Source: SHXO01 sp964523885 (GTDB taxonomy: Bacteria > Pseudomonadota > Gammaproteobacteria > Burkholderiales > SHXO01). Taken from it: 64,000 nt of DNA. The stretch covers positions 62,001 through 126,000 of the forward strand of contig CAZFYX010000038.1 of assembly GCA_964523885.1 (NCBI GenBank). The letters run 5' to 3'. Made by a program: the position numbers and the translations under genes. Positions 46,787 to 55,626 of the stretch are shown here, one piece after another (the first letter of the stretch is position 1; each line of letters starts with the position of its first letter). The notes beneath the pieces are model-generated. The model was not told where the DNA came from. It was given only the letters and a program-made list of their open reading frames with translations, and made no database searches.

Positions 46787-47350
46787 ATGAATCTGTTCAA
46801 GCTCTTGACCGTGGCAGCGCTGTCTCTGACTGCCGTTGCATGCGCATCGGATGCACCGAGTGACAAGGCCGGCCGGCAGGCCGAGGTCCGCCAGGCCACC
46901 CAGACCTCGCTCGGGAAGTTCTACAAGGCGAAGCCGGAACTGCAGCAGGAAGTGGCCAGCTCACCCGGCTATGCAGTGTTCACGACGTATGGCATCAGCT
47001 TCATCGTAGGCGGAGCAGGCGGCAAAGGCCTGGTCCACGACAACACGACCGGCACCGATACGTTCATGGATGCGGCCCAGGCCAGCGCCGGCCTGCAGGC
47101 GGGGGCGGCGCAGACCGATACCCTGATCATCTTCAAGAATCACGATGCCCTGCGTCAATTCGTGGAGAAGGGCTGGGTGGCCGGTGGCCAGGCCGTGGCG
47201 CAGGCGGGAGCGAAAGGTGAATCGGTCGGGCCGGGCACGGGAGAGAACGTGATCGCCGACGCACGGTACTACACGCTCACGCCCAACGGCCTGCAGGCGG
47301 GAGTGGCCGCCGCGGGTACCAAGTACTGGAAGGACAAGGACCTGAACTGA
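46787..47350 (+). CDS. SYLF/YSC84-like lipid-binding lipoprotein
   Basis: 187-residue exported protein. A signal with likely lipid-attachment Cys19 (SLTAVAC) precedes a domain resembling the SYLF (YSC84) fold: GYAVFTTYGISFIVGGAGGKGLVHD (about 61-85), the Gly/Ala-rich core, and an Ile-rich end. SYLF domains bind phosphoinositides in eukaryotes; bacterial roles are unsettled. The start at 46787 follows GAAGGAAGG. It is the last rightward gene before a convergent lipoprotein. Confidence 0.78.
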   Translation: MNLFKLLTVAALSLTAVACASDAPSDKAGRQAEVRQATQTSLGKFYKAKPELQQEVASSPGYAVFTTYGISFIVGGAGGKGLVHDNTTGTDTFMDAAQASAGLQAGAAQTDTLIIFKNHDALRQFVEKGWVAGGQAVAQAGAKGESVGPGTGENVIADARYYTLTPNGLQAGVAAAGTKYWKDKDLN

Positions 47351-47514
47351 CAGCAGCTGCGTGCTGCATCGCGCACGCCAAGCAGGCGAGGCAGGGTCCG
47401 AACACTTCCCGCTGCAGGGACGCCAGGGACGCAAGGGGGTCGGGCTTTTCCTGGGCGTCCCCGGCGCGCGACTCGCCCCCTCGGACTGCGCCGGGGGAAG
47501 ACCGGCGGCTCGCT

Positions 47515-48081
47515 CTACTGCTTCTTCTCGGTGGCCGGCCGCACCGCGAGCGCGACCGCTTCGCTGTAGGTGATGTCCACCAGGTCGCCGACCTTCACCT
47601 TCTTCAGGTTGGCCGGGTCGCGGGCCTTGACCGTCTCCGCCCTGCCGTTGGGCCCGGTGATGGTCGCCGTGCCCTTCGCAAGGTCGATCGCGGTGATCGT
47701 CGCCGTCACGGTGATCGAATCCTTCACGTCCGCATAGGGCTTCTGGCCGGGCTCGGCAACCGACGTCGAAGTGTTCGAGCTCACGCCGGGTGCGCCCTGC
47801 CCGGCCGGCTTCACCTGCCAGGCTACCGCTTCGGTATAGCTGACCACGACTTCGTCGCCGGGCTTGATCTGGTCGAAATTCTTGACCGCGTCGGTGACGA
47901 TGACGTCGAGCTCCGTGCCATCGGCCTCCTTCAAGGAGACCTGCCGGGTGGCGGCGTCCACAGCGGTGACCGTGGCGCGCGCTTCCACCACGTCTTCCAT
48001 CTTCCCCGACGGCATCGGGCTCTTGCAGGCGGGCAGCAGGGCCGCGGCCAGAACTGCGGCAGTGATCAGGCGAAGGGACAT
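47515..48081 (-). CDS. lipoprotein with two tandem DUF1344-like repeats
   Basis: 188-residue lipoprotein, lipobox LLPAC (Cys19). It holds two related beta-rich copies of about 55 residues: ATVTAVDAATRQVSL through YTEAVAWQVKPA, and ATITAIDLAKGTATI through YSEAVALAVRPA. They are separated by a Ser/Thr/Gly linker. The copies share the (F/L)xxIKPGD/VKVGD turn and YxEAVA end. A FNR-like box is centred about 80 nt before the start. Function unknown. Confidence 0.75.
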   Translation of the reverse strand: MSLRLITAAVLAAALLPACKSPMPSGKMEDVVEARATVTAVDAATRQVSLKEADGTELDVIVTDAVKNFDQIKPGDEVVVSYTEAVAWQVKPAGQGAPGVSSNTSTSVAEPGQKPYADVKDSITVTATITAIDLAKGTATITGPNGRAETVKARDPANLKKVKVGDLVDITYSEAVALAVRPATEKKQ

Positions 48082-48154
48082 CGAATTCTCCTAGGTTGTG
48101 GCGGATGCGCGCCGACGGCGGACAGCGAGTGTCGCGCACCGGCGCATGGAGCGA

Positions 48155-48168
48155 TTGACGGCGATCAA
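48155..48168. promoter_or_regulatory. FNR/ANR-like site upstream of the tandem-repeat lipoprotein
   Basis: TTGAC-GGCG-ATCAA, the same half-sites as the one upstream of aspT. A possible leftward -10 GACACT (48128-48133) would place the start about 40 nt from the box centre, as for FNR-activated promoters. The box overlaps the last four nt of the AraC-family gene. Confidence 0.5.
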
Positions 48169-49223
48169 CCCTTGTCCGCGTCCTCATGCGCGCCGGCCTG
48201 CAGCGTTGCCTGCTGCCGGAACTGCGCGGGTGTCGTTCCGGTCCAGCGCCGGAACGCGTGCATGAAGGCGCTGAGGTCCGCGTAGCAGAGCGCGGCCGCG
48301 ATCTGGTTCAGCGGCGTGTGCGTGTGCGCGAGCAGCTCGCGGGCGACGTCGAGCCGCACTTCGTCCAGCAGCTTCTGGAAAGTGGTGCCCTGCGCCTGCA
48401 GCCGCCGGTTCAAGGTGCGCCGTCCCAGCGAGGAATACCGGGCCAGGGTATCGCCCGAGCTGTGACCCTGTATCAGCAGGACTCTCAGGGCGCGGCGGAG
48501 CCTGGGCACCAGGTCCACGCCAGTGTTCGCCTCGATCGACTGCAGCAGCGCCCGGTGCCGTCTGGGGTCGGCGGCAGGGGTGGGCTGGATGAGCCAGCGC
48601 TTCGCAAAGCGCACCGCCGAGTAGACCTGGTCGAACTTCACGCGCGGCCCGAAGCACGCCTTGTAGGGGGCGACGTCCTGCGGGTGCGGCCGCGACAACA
48701 GGACCTCGGCCGGGGTCCAGTGCAGCCGGCACAGGCCGCGCATGATACCTGCCGCGACACCCATCGCCGCGTCATAGATCTGCTCGGGGCGCCGCAGATC
48801 GGTGCGGTAGAGGGCAAAGCCCAGCGCCGCGGTGTCTTCCTCCTCGAGCACGAAGGCCACCCCCATGTCGCTGTTGCCGTGCTGCACCAGCGTGAAGCTG
48901 TGCAGTGCATCGCCGACTGTCGGCGCACAGTGCATCAGGTCCGCTATCACGCCCTGATGCGCGAGATTCCAGCGCTGCCCCGCGAGCAGCCCGAAGTGCG
49001 GGCAACCCGTCTGCTGCACACACGCGGCGAGCAGCCGGTCGGTGGCATCGACGGGCAGGCGCTGGTCGATGTGCCCGAGCGCCTGCGCGTCGAGCCCGGC
49101 GCTCGCGAGGACCTGCGCCGGGTCGGCACCAAGCTCGCGCAGCAGCCCCGGAATCTCGACGAGACCGCCCACGCGCTGGGTCGGGATGCCGGTCGTGGGC
49201 GGGGCGGCTTCGGTCACATCCAT
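48165..49223 (-). CDS. AraC-family transcriptional regulator
   Basis: 352-residue regulator. An N-terminal ligand-binding region of the arabinose-binding type found in OruR/ArgR-like regulators (about 10-205) is followed by a C-terminal AraC helix-turn-helix domain (about 245-335, with LARYSSLGRRTLNRRLQAQG and the second HTH AALCYADLSAFMHAFRRWTG). Start 49223 (MDVTEAAPP) has AAGGAAA 11 nt upstream. Divergent from the isochorismatase/AllHFG operon, so it is a candidate activator of that nitrogen cluster. Confidence 0.88.
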   Translation of the reverse strand: MDVTEAAPPTTGIPTQRVGGLVEIPGLLRELGADPAQVLASAGLDAQALGHIDQRLPVDATDRLLAACVQQTGCPHFGLLAGQRWNLAHQGVIADLMHCAPTVGDALHSFTLVQHGNSDMGVAFVLEEEDTAALGFALYRTDLRRPEQIYDAAMGVAAGIMRGLCRLHWTPAEVLLSRPHPQDVAPYKACFGPRVKFDQVYSAVRFAKRWLIQPTPAADPRRHRALLQSIEANTGVDLVPRLRRALRVLLIQGHSSGDTLARYSSLGRRTLNRRLQAQGTTFQKLLDEVRLDVARELLAHTHTPLNQIAAALCYADLSAFMHAFRRWTGTTPAQFRQQATLQAGAHEDADKG

Positions 49224-49598
49224 CGGTCGATGCGTTTCCTTGCGCTTGTGGCAGTTTACCGCGGGTCGGCATCCGGAGGTCGGGCTCCAGGCCGGCGATC
49301 GCCGCGAAACGGTCGAGACCCTCGCGGAAACGCACGGTATTGCGAGGCACGGTGAAGATACACCGAAGCCGCGCCCGCATGCCGTTGTCGAGAATTCGCA
49401 AGTCGCATCCGGCGCTCGATCCATGCGCTGGTGCAGTGCACAGTGCCATGCCCCGGTGTCCGCAACAAGAACCGTGTTGACAACGCCTCGCAGCGCGCCA
49501 CAATGCACGGCAGCGTGCGCCGCAGGCATCGGGCGGGTTCCTGTCGATCACCCGGAACGCGCACAAGCCCACCTATGAATGACTGCCGAGAGATGAAC
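49224..49598. other. divergent intergenic region with promoter
   Basis: 375-nt gap between the AraC-family gene and the hydrolase operon. A rightward promoter is visible at 49477-49504. Apart from that I see no gene or known RNA; binding sites for the AraC regulator are expected here but I cannot define a repeat. Confidence 0.5.
49477..49504 (+). promoter_or_regulatory. predicted sigma70 promoter of the isochorismatase operon
   Basis: Perfect -35 TTGACA (49477-49482), 16-nt spacer and -10 CACAAT (49499-49504, four of six matches). It would start transcription near 49511, about 88 nt before the first gene. Confidence 0.5.
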
Positions 49599-50258
49599 AT
49601 GAGCCTGATCCAAGCCGAGCCGTTCCCCCTCGAGTTCGATCCTGGCACGACCGCGCTGGTGATCATCGACATGCAGCGCGACTTCGTCCTGCCCGGCGGC
49701 TTCGGCGAGAAGCTCGGCAACGACACCTCGCTGCTGCTGGCGGCGGTCGAGCCCTGCAAGCGCGCGCTGGATGCGGCCCGCAGGAAGGGCATGCTGGTGA
49801 TCCACACACGCGAAGGCCACCGGCCCGACCTCACCGACTGCCCGCCAGCCAAGCTGACGCGCGGCGGCAAGACCTTCATCGGCCAGCCCGGCCCGATGGG
49901 TCGCATACTCGTGCGCGGCGAGCAGGGCCACGACATCATCCACCAGCTCTACCCGATCGCCGGCGAGCCGGTGATCGACAAGCCGGGCAAGGGCTCGTTC
50001 CACGCCACCGACCTGCACCAGATCCTCATGGATCGCCGCATCCGCACGCTGGTGGTGTGCGGCGTCACCCTGGAGGTGTGCGTGCACACCACGGTGCGCG
50101 AGGCCAACGACCGCGGATACGAATGCGTGGTGCTCAGCGACTGCGTGGCCTCGTACTTCCCCGAGTTCCAGCGCGTCGGCCTGGAGATGATCAAGGCGCA
50201 GGGTGCGATCTTCGGGTGGGTGTCGAACGCGCAGAACTTCGTCAAGGCAATCGCCTGA
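49599..50258 (+). CDS. isochorismatase-like cysteine hydrolase
   Basis: 219-residue amidohydrolase of the isochorismatase superfamily with the Asp-Lys-Cys triad at D24 (IIDMQRDF), K131 (DKPGKGSF) and C161 (CGVTLEVCVHTT). This fits N-carbamoyl or ureido amidases such as biuret hydrolase or ureidoacrylate amidohydrolase more than isochorismatase itself. ATGs at 49575, 49593 and 49599 are in frame; GAGAG before 49599 favours the last. The enzyme heads an operon with carbamoyltransferase and carbamate-kinase genes, so an amide of a carbamoylated or oxalyl compound is a likely substrate. Confidence 0.87.
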   Translation: MSLIQAEPFPLEFDPGTTALVIIDMQRDFVLPGGFGEKLGNDTSLLLAAVEPCKRALDAARRKGMLVIHTREGHRPDLTDCPPAKLTRGGKTFIGQPGPMGRILVRGEQGHDIIHQLYPIAGEPVIDKPGKGSFHATDLHQILMDRRIRTLVVCGVTLEVCVHTTVREANDRGYECVVLSDCVASYFPEFQRVGLEMIKAQGAIFGWVSNAQNFVKAIA

Positions 50259-50263
50259 GCGCC

Positions 50264-51088
50264 GTGCTCGCGCTGCAGGCCCTGTCCGTCGGCCACGCCG
50301 CCGACCTGCGCGCCGCTGCCTCCGGCAGCGTGCACAGCGTGTTCGCGCACGCGGTGAACCTCGTGGTGGACGACGAGCTGTGGACGATCGCCAGCGCGCG
50401 ACGCCCCGATCTGCCGTTCGGCATCCGGGTCGCCCACGACGGCTTCGATGCGCTCGCGGTACGGCGCGGCGATCGCGCCAGCGTGCGGGCCGGCTTCGTC
50501 GGCATCGGCACGGCGGTCGTGGTCGACTGCCGTGCGGCGCCACGCTGGATGCCGGACGCGCACGGCGCGCCGGTGCCCGGGCTCCGGGAGCGCCTCCGGA
50601 TCGTGTCCGACGCGGCCCGGGGGCGGGCCTGGGGCGCCAGCGCACGCATGGCCGACGAGATGGTCGATGCGATCTGCCGCCGTCGCCCGATCGAGCCGAC
50701 GGTGCGCAGCGTCATCGGGCGCGGCGCGGGCGCCACGCCCGCCGGCGATGATGTGCTGGTGGGCATCCTTGCGGTGCTCGCATCGCCGCACGCAGGGCCG
50801 GCCGCAGCGGTCGCGGCGGGCGAGTTGTGGCGCGCGGTGCGTCCGGTGCTGGGGGGCACGACCGAGCTCAGCGCGCACTTGCTGCGGCAGGCTGCGCGTG
50901 GGCTGCTCGCGCGGCCGCTGCACGACCTGGTCGGCGCATTGTGCAGCGATGCCGGGCCGGTCCCGCTCGATTCGCTCGCGCGACGCGTCGTCGATTCGGG
51001 CGCCACTTCCGGCGCGGACACCTGCATGGGCGTGATCGCGGCCGCCCGGGCATATCTCCTCGAGACGACAGAAAGGGCGGCAGCATGA
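50264..51088 (+). CDS. DUF2877 protein (AllH/YlbF-like)
   Basis: 274-residue protein of the DUF2877 family, the AllH subunit type of the oxamate carbamoyltransferase complex identified in Escherichia coli. Visible conserved part: SVIGRGAGATPAGDDVLVG (about 147-165) and STL-like GTTELSAHLL later. The GTG at 50264 is five nt after the hydrolase stop and is the only suitable start. Its ATGA end overlaps allF by four nt, so the subunits are coupled. Confidence 0.82.
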   Translation: MLALQALSVGHAADLRAAASGSVHSVFAHAVNLVVDDELWTIASARRPDLPFGIRVAHDGFDALAVRRGDRASVRAGFVGIGTAVVVDCRAAPRWMPDAHGAPVPGLRERLRIVSDAARGRAWGASARMADEMVDAICRRRPIEPTVRSVIGRGAGATPAGDDVLVGILAVLASPHAGPAAAVAAGELWRAVRPVLGGTTELSAHLLRQAARGLLARPLHDLVGALCSDAGPVPLDSLARRVVDSGATSGADTCMGVIAAARAYLLETTERAAA

Positions 51089-52650
51089 CGACACGCTCGC
51101 GCTATTACCCCAACCTGTACAAGGACTCGGTCTCGCTGATGACCGTCACGGCCAAGGTCACTGCCGTCCCGGGCATCGAGGCGGGATCGGTGGTGATGGC
51201 CTCGGCCACCAATGTCGAGAACCTCGAGCGCGCCGGCCTCGGCCAATTCGAGGTTCGGCCCAACGATCTGGTCGTCGCAGTGTCCGGCACCGAGGCGGCC
51301 TGTGACGAGGCGCTGCAGAAGGCCGACGGCCTGCTGCAGGCGAAGGCGGACGGAGGCGGCGAAGGGGAGTCTGCCGCGCAGGCGCCGGTCACCAGCATCC
51401 AGATGGCGGTTGCGCGCGATCCCGCCAGCAACTTCGCGCTGATCTCGGTGCCCGGCGACTACGCCGCTGCCGAGGCGATGAAGGCGCTGCGGCTGGGCCT
51501 GCACGTGATGATGTTCAGCGACAACGTGCCCGGGGAGAGCGAGCTCGCGCTCAAGCAGTACGCCGATGCGCACGGGCTGATGGTCATGGGCCCCGACTGC
51601 GGCACGGCGATCGTCAACGGCGTGCCGCTGGGCTTCGCCAACGTGGTGCGGCGTGGGCCGATCGGCGTGGTTGGGGCGTCCGGCACCGGCACGCAGGAGG
51701 TGACCGCGCGCATCCACCAGCTCGGCTCGGGTGTCTCGCAGGCGCTGGGCACGGGCGGCCATGACCTGTCGCAGAAGATCGGCGGCATTTCGATGCTCTA
51801 TGGCCTGCGCGCGCTCGATTCCGATCCGGCGACTAAGGTGATCGTGCTGGTGTCCAAGCCGCCGTCGAGGGAGATCGCCGATCGCGTCCTCGCAACCGCG
51901 GAGGCCAGCCCCAAGCCCGTGGTCGTGATCTTCCTGGGTGCCGATGCAGAGACGATCACGCGCAACGGCGTATACGGCGCCAACTATCTGGCCCAGGCCG
52001 CCGACATGGCGGCGGCACTGGCGAAGGGCGAGCAGGCCGCTGCAGCGCCCATCGCCGTGTCGAGCGAGATGCGCAGCAAGCTCGCGGGCTTCGCACGCGG
52101 CATGGCGTCCACGCAGCGCCATGTGCGCGGCATCTTCTCCGGCGGCACCTTCTGCTTCGAGGCGCAGCTGGTGCACGCGGCCGCCGGCCTGCGTGCCTGG
52201 TCGAACACGCCGACCGCCGGCAACGAGAAGCTCGCGGACAACTGGAAGAGCGTGGAGAACACCATCGTCGACATGGGTGACGACGAGTTCACCCAGGGGC
52301 GGCCGCACCCGATGATCGACCCGTCGCTGCGCGATGCGCGCATCCGCGACGAGGTCTCGGATCCGGCCACGGCGGTGGTGCTGTTCGACGTCGTGCTGGG
52401 CTACGGTGCGGCGGACGACCCCACCGCGAAGCTGTTGGGCGTGATCGGCTCGGCCCGGGGGCAGGCCGCGGCCGCCGGCCGCAATGTCGCGTTCATCGCG
52501 CACGTGTGTGGCACCGACCAGGACCCGCAGGACCGCAACCAGATCGTCGCCGGCCTCAAGGCCGCGGGTGTGCTGGTGGCATCCTCCAATGCCGAAGCGG
52601 CCACGTGGTCGGCCGCGATCATCGGCGATCGTCAGGGAGCGAAGGCGTGA
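51085..52650 (+). CDS. FdrA/AllF-like acyl-CoA-ligase-fold protein
   Basis: 521-residue FdrA-family protein with two succinyl-CoA-synthetase-like nucleotide folds: about residues 110-280 (GPDCGTAIVNGVPLGFANV, then GVVGASGTGTQEVTARI) and about 330-520. In E. coli the homologous AllF works with AllG and AllH as oxamate carbamoyltransferase, which converts oxalurate plus phosphate to oxamate plus carbamoyl phosphate, and the reverse. Start 51085 (MTTRSRYY) follows GAAAGGG. The GTGA end overlaps allG. Confidence 0.87.
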   Translation: MTTRSRYYPNLYKDSVSLMTVTAKVTAVPGIEAGSVVMASATNVENLERAGLGQFEVRPNDLVVAVSGTEAACDEALQKADGLLQAKADGGGEGESAAQAPVTSIQMAVARDPASNFALISVPGDYAAAEAMKALRLGLHVMMFSDNVPGESELALKQYADAHGLMVMGPDCGTAIVNGVPLGFANVVRRGPIGVVGASGTGTQEVTARIHQLGSGVSQALGTGGHDLSQKIGGISMLYGLRALDSDPATKVIVLVSKPPSREIADRVLATAEASPKPVVVIFLGADAETITRNGVYGANYLAQAADMAAALAKGEQAAAAPIAVSSEMRSKLAGFARGMASTQRHVRGIFSGGTFCFEAQLVHAAAGLRAWSNTPTAGNEKLADNWKSVENTIVDMGDDEFTQGRPHPMIDPSLRDARIRDEVSDPATAVVLFDVVLGYGAADDPTAKLLGVIGSARGQAAAAGRNVAFIAHVCGTDQDPQDRNQIVAGLKAAGVLVASSNAEAATWSAAIIGDRQGAKA

Positions 52651-54059
52651 ACAAGCTGTTCGAACAGGACCTCAAGGTCGTCAACGTCGGCCTGCAGGGC
52701 TTCGCCAACAACATCACCGCCGCCGGCGGACAGGTCACGCACCTGAGCTGGTCGCCGCCCGCGGGCGCGGACGCCGCGCTGGGCTGGACGCTCGCGAACA
52801 TGATCGGCGATCCGCGCATCGACGAGGCGAACCGCACGGCCTACGGGCGCTACCTGGCAGCGCAACCGCGGCTGGTGGACTTCGTGCTCGCACGCGAGGC
52901 GATTCCCGCGATGCGCGAGCGGCGCATCCTGCACTCGGGTCCGCCGATCGCGTGGCAGGACATGTGCGGGCCGCAGCAGGGCGCGATCTGCGGCGCCATC
53001 CTGTTCGAGGGCTGGGCCGCTACGCTGGAGGCCGCCGAGAAGCTGGCAGCGAGCGGCGGAGTGGCGCTGGAACCGTGCCACACCTATGGCGCCGTCGGTC
53101 CCATGGCCGGAATCATCAGCCCCTCGATGCCGGTGTGGGTGGTGGAGAACACCGCGGCCGGCAACCGCGCGTTCTGCAACGTCAACGAGGGCCTGGGCAA
53201 GGTGCTGCGCTTCGGTGCCAACTCGCCGGAGGTGCTCGAGCGCCTGCGCTGGCTGGGCGGCGAGTTCTTCCAGACCATGCAGGCAGCGGTACGCGGCCTC
53301 GCCGACGCCGACCTCAAGCCGCTGATGGCGCAGGCGCTGCACATGGGCGACGAGCTGCACAACCGCAACGCGGCGGCCTCCGGCCTGATGTTCAAGCGCT
53401 TCACCCTCGCGCTGCTCGGCTCGAAGGTCGAGAGCAGCGCGGTCAAGCGCGCGCTCGCGTTCGTCGCGGGCAACGACCACTTCTTCCTCAACCTCTCGAT
53501 GGCGGCGTGCAAGTCGATGACCGATGCCGCGCACAACGTGGCGGGCAGCACCATGGTCACGGTGATGGCGCGCAACGGGGTGAACTTCGGCATCCGCCTG
53601 AGCGGCACCGGCGACCAGTGGTTCCAGGCGCCCGCCAATCCGGTGAACGGGCTGTACTTCCCCGGCTACAGCATCGAGGATGCTGCGGCGGACCTGGGCG
53701 ACTCGGCGATCACCGAGACCAATGGCCTGGGCGGCTTCGCCATGGCGGCATCGCCGGCGATCGTGCAGTTCGTCGGGGGGACGCCGGCGGATGCGACCGC
53801 CAACAGCCGCCGCATGCTGTCGATCACGCTGGGCAGCAACCCGGCATTCACGCTGCCGGCGCTGAACTTCGGCGGCACGCCGGCTGGCATCGACGCGCGG
53901 CTGGTGGTGGATTCGGGCGTGCTTCCGATCATCAACACCGGCATCGCGCACAAGAAGGCCGGCATTGGGCAGATCGGCGCCGGCATCACCACGGCGCCGA
54001 TGGAATGCTTCAACCACGCGCTCGCGGCGCTCGGCAGGACGCTCGCGCGCGCTTCGTAA
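52647..54059 (+). CDS. DUF1116 protein (AllG/YlbE-like)
   Basis: 470-residue DUF1116 protein, the AllG subunit type. Visible features include a conserved TAAGGQVTHLSWSPP-like opening (residues about 24-38, where YlbE proteins share N-terminal identity), PCHTYGAVGPMAGIISPSMP (about 145-164), and a Gly-rich C-terminal half (NTGIAHKKAGIGQIGAGI). Probably the catalytic partner of AllF. GTG start at 52647 overlaps the AllF stop and has a CAGGGAG site upstream. Confidence 0.85.
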   Translation: MNKLFEQDLKVVNVGLQGFANNITAAGGQVTHLSWSPPAGADAALGWTLANMIGDPRIDEANRTAYGRYLAAQPRLVDFVLAREAIPAMRERRILHSGPPIAWQDMCGPQQGAICGAILFEGWAATLEAAEKLAASGGVALEPCHTYGAVGPMAGIISPSMPVWVVENTAAGNRAFCNVNEGLGKVLRFGANSPEVLERLRWLGGEFFQTMQAAVRGLADADLKPLMAQALHMGDELHNRNAAASGLMFKRFTLALLGSKVESSAVKRALAFVAGNDHFFLNLSMAACKSMTDAAHNVAGSTMVTVMARNGVNFGIRLSGTGDQWFQAPANPVNGLYFPGYSIEDAAADLGDSAITETNGLGGFAMAASPAIVQFVGGTPADATANSRRMLSITLGSNPAFTLPALNFGGTPAGIDARLVVDSGVLPIINTGIAHKKAGIGQIGAGITTAPMECFNHALAALGRTLARAS

Positions 54060-54075
54060 CTGCTGGAAACACGCA

Positions 54076-54474
54076 ATGAGCGACAACGTACTGCTGGCCG
54101 TGAACGGGACCCTTATGCGGGGGCTCAAGCTGAACCCGAACATGCTCGCGGCGAAGGCCACCTTCGTGCGCGAGGCGAAGACCGAGTCGGTCTACCGGAT
54201 CTGGACCGTCAACGACGAGCACCCCGCGATGGTGCGCGTGACCGACGGCAAGGGCGTGCAGGTGGCGCTGGAGGTGTGGTCGGTGCCGGCGGCCGGGCTC
54301 GCCTCGATCCTGCTCAACGAGCCGCCCGGGCTGTCGATCGGCAAGGTGAAGCTGGAGGACGGCAGCACCGTGCTGGGCGTGCTGGGCGAGCCGGCGCTGG
54401 TGGAGGGGCAGAAGGAGATCACGCGCTACGGCGGCTGGCGCGCCTACATCGCGGCCGAGCACGTGCGGTCGTGA
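54076..54474 (+). CDS. stand-alone allophanate-hydrolase C-terminal-type domain
   Basis: 132-residue protein that resembles the C-terminal domain of allophanate hydrolase (AtzF), usually fused to an amidase: opening LLAVNGTLMRGLKLNPNM, AAKATFVREAKTESVYRIW, LEVWSVPAAGLASIL, IGKVKLEDGSTVLGVL and the end YGGWRAYIAAE. In AtzF this domain acts on 1,3-dicarboxyurea/allophanate-type intermediates, as reported in atrazine-pathway work. Here it is separate and sits in a carbamoyltransferase operon, 16 nt after allG. Its role is uncertain; a decarboxylase or decarbamoylating partner is plausible. Confidence 0.75.
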   Translation: MSDNVLLAVNGTLMRGLKLNPNMLAAKATFVREAKTESVYRIWTVNDEHPAMVRVTDGKGVQVALEVWSVPAAGLASILLNEPPGLSIGKVKLEDGSTVLGVLGEPALVEGQKEITRYGGWRAYIAAEHVRS

Positions 54475-54535
54475 CCATCGCGGGCGCGGGCCGGAAGATG
54501 CAGGCCGCGTGGCCCGGACACAGGAGGAGGCTGGG

Positions 54536-55492
54536 ATGAGCGGACGAGGCAAGACCGCGATTGTCGCGGTGGGCGGCAACGCCCTGATCATCGACGACCA
54601 GCACCAGTCCATTCCGGACCAGTACAAGGCGGCGGCGATCTCCTCGCGCTACGTCGCCGACATGGTGGAAGCCGGCGTCACCGTGATCCTCACGCACGGC
54701 AATGGACCGCAGGTCGGCTTCATCCTGCGCCGCTCCGGCATCGCCAAGGGACAGGTGCCCGAAGTCCCGGTGGACTACGCCGATGCCGACACCCAGGGCG
54801 CCATCGGCTACATGTTCCAGCGCGCGCTCTACAACGAGTTCCGCCGCCGCGGCCTCAAGCGCAAGGTGGTGGCGGTGGTGACGCAGGTGCTGGTCGACCG
54901 CAACGACCCGGCCCTGCTCAACCCGACCAAGCCGATCGGCGCGCACATGGAGCAGGAGGTGGCGCAGGCCCTGGCCGCCAACTTCGGCTGGGTCGTGAAG
55001 GAAGACGCAGGACGCGGCTGGCGGCGCGTGGTGGGCTCGCCGAAGCCCAGGCGTATCGTCGAGCTCGAGATCATCCAGTCGCTGGTCGAGCAGGGCCATA
55101 TCGTCATCGCCTGCGGGGGCGGCGGCATCCCCGTGGTCGAGGATGCGCAGGGCAACCTCGAGGGCCTGGAAGCGGTGATCGACAAGGACTTCGCGTCGGC
55201 GCTGCTGGCCCACGACCTGAACGCAGACCTGTTCGTCGTCTCCACCGGCGTGGAGAAGGTGGCGATCCACTTCAACACGCCGCAGCAGCGCTGGCTCGAC
55301 CAGATGACGCTGACGCAGGCGAAGGGCTATCTCGCAGACGGGCACTTCCCCAAGGGCAGCATGGGGCCGAAGATCGAGGCGATCGCCTCGTTCCTCGAGC
55401 CGGGCGGGGCGCGCCGCGCCATCATCACTGATCCGCCCAACCTCGGCCGGGCGTTGTCCGGTGCGACCGGTACCCACGTGATTCCCGGATGA
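54536..55492 (+). CDS. carbamate kinase (AllK/ArcC type)
   Basis: 318-residue amino-acid-kinase-fold enzyme that transfers phosphate from carbamoyl phosphate to ADP, releasing carbamate and ATP. Motifs: AVGGNALI near residue 13, THGNGPQVG (about 55-63), KPIGAHM and a GGGGIPV segment (about 195-201). Length is typical. AGGAGGAGG precedes the ATG at 54536. It would consume the carbamoyl phosphate made by the upstream AllFGH-like complex, conserving energy. Confidence 0.93.
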   Translation: MSGRGKTAIVAVGGNALIIDDQHQSIPDQYKAAAISSRYVADMVEAGVTVILTHGNGPQVGFILRRSGIAKGQVPEVPVDYADADTQGAIGYMFQRALYNEFRRRGLKRKVVAVVTQVLVDRNDPALLNPTKPIGAHMEQEVAQALAANFGWVVKEDAGRGWRRVVGSPKPRRIVELEIIQSLVEQGHIVIACGGGGIPVVEDAQGNLEGLEAVIDKDFASALLAHDLNADLFVVSTGVEKVAIHFNTPQQRWLDQMTLTQAKGYLADGHFPKGSMGPKIEAIASFLEPGGARRAIITDPPNLGRALSGATGTHVIPG

Positions 55493-55503
55493 TGTGAGCT
55501 TTT

Positions 55504-55543
55504 CTCCCTCTTCCTCGAGAGGAGAGGGTGGAGGTGAGGGTGA
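55504..55543. repeat. REP-like palindromic repeat, copy 1
   Basis: Imperfect palindrome of CCCTC/GAGAGGG halves followed by GGAGGTGAGGGTGA. Related copies lie at 60635, 62764 and 62884, all between genes of the nitrogen/urease blocks. Confidence 0.6.
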
Positions 55544-55626
55544 TCGGCGCGAACGCGCCGGCATGAAGTACGTAGCGCTGTTGTTCGACACTGCACTGCA
55601 TATCACAACAAATCGGGGGGTTCGAA

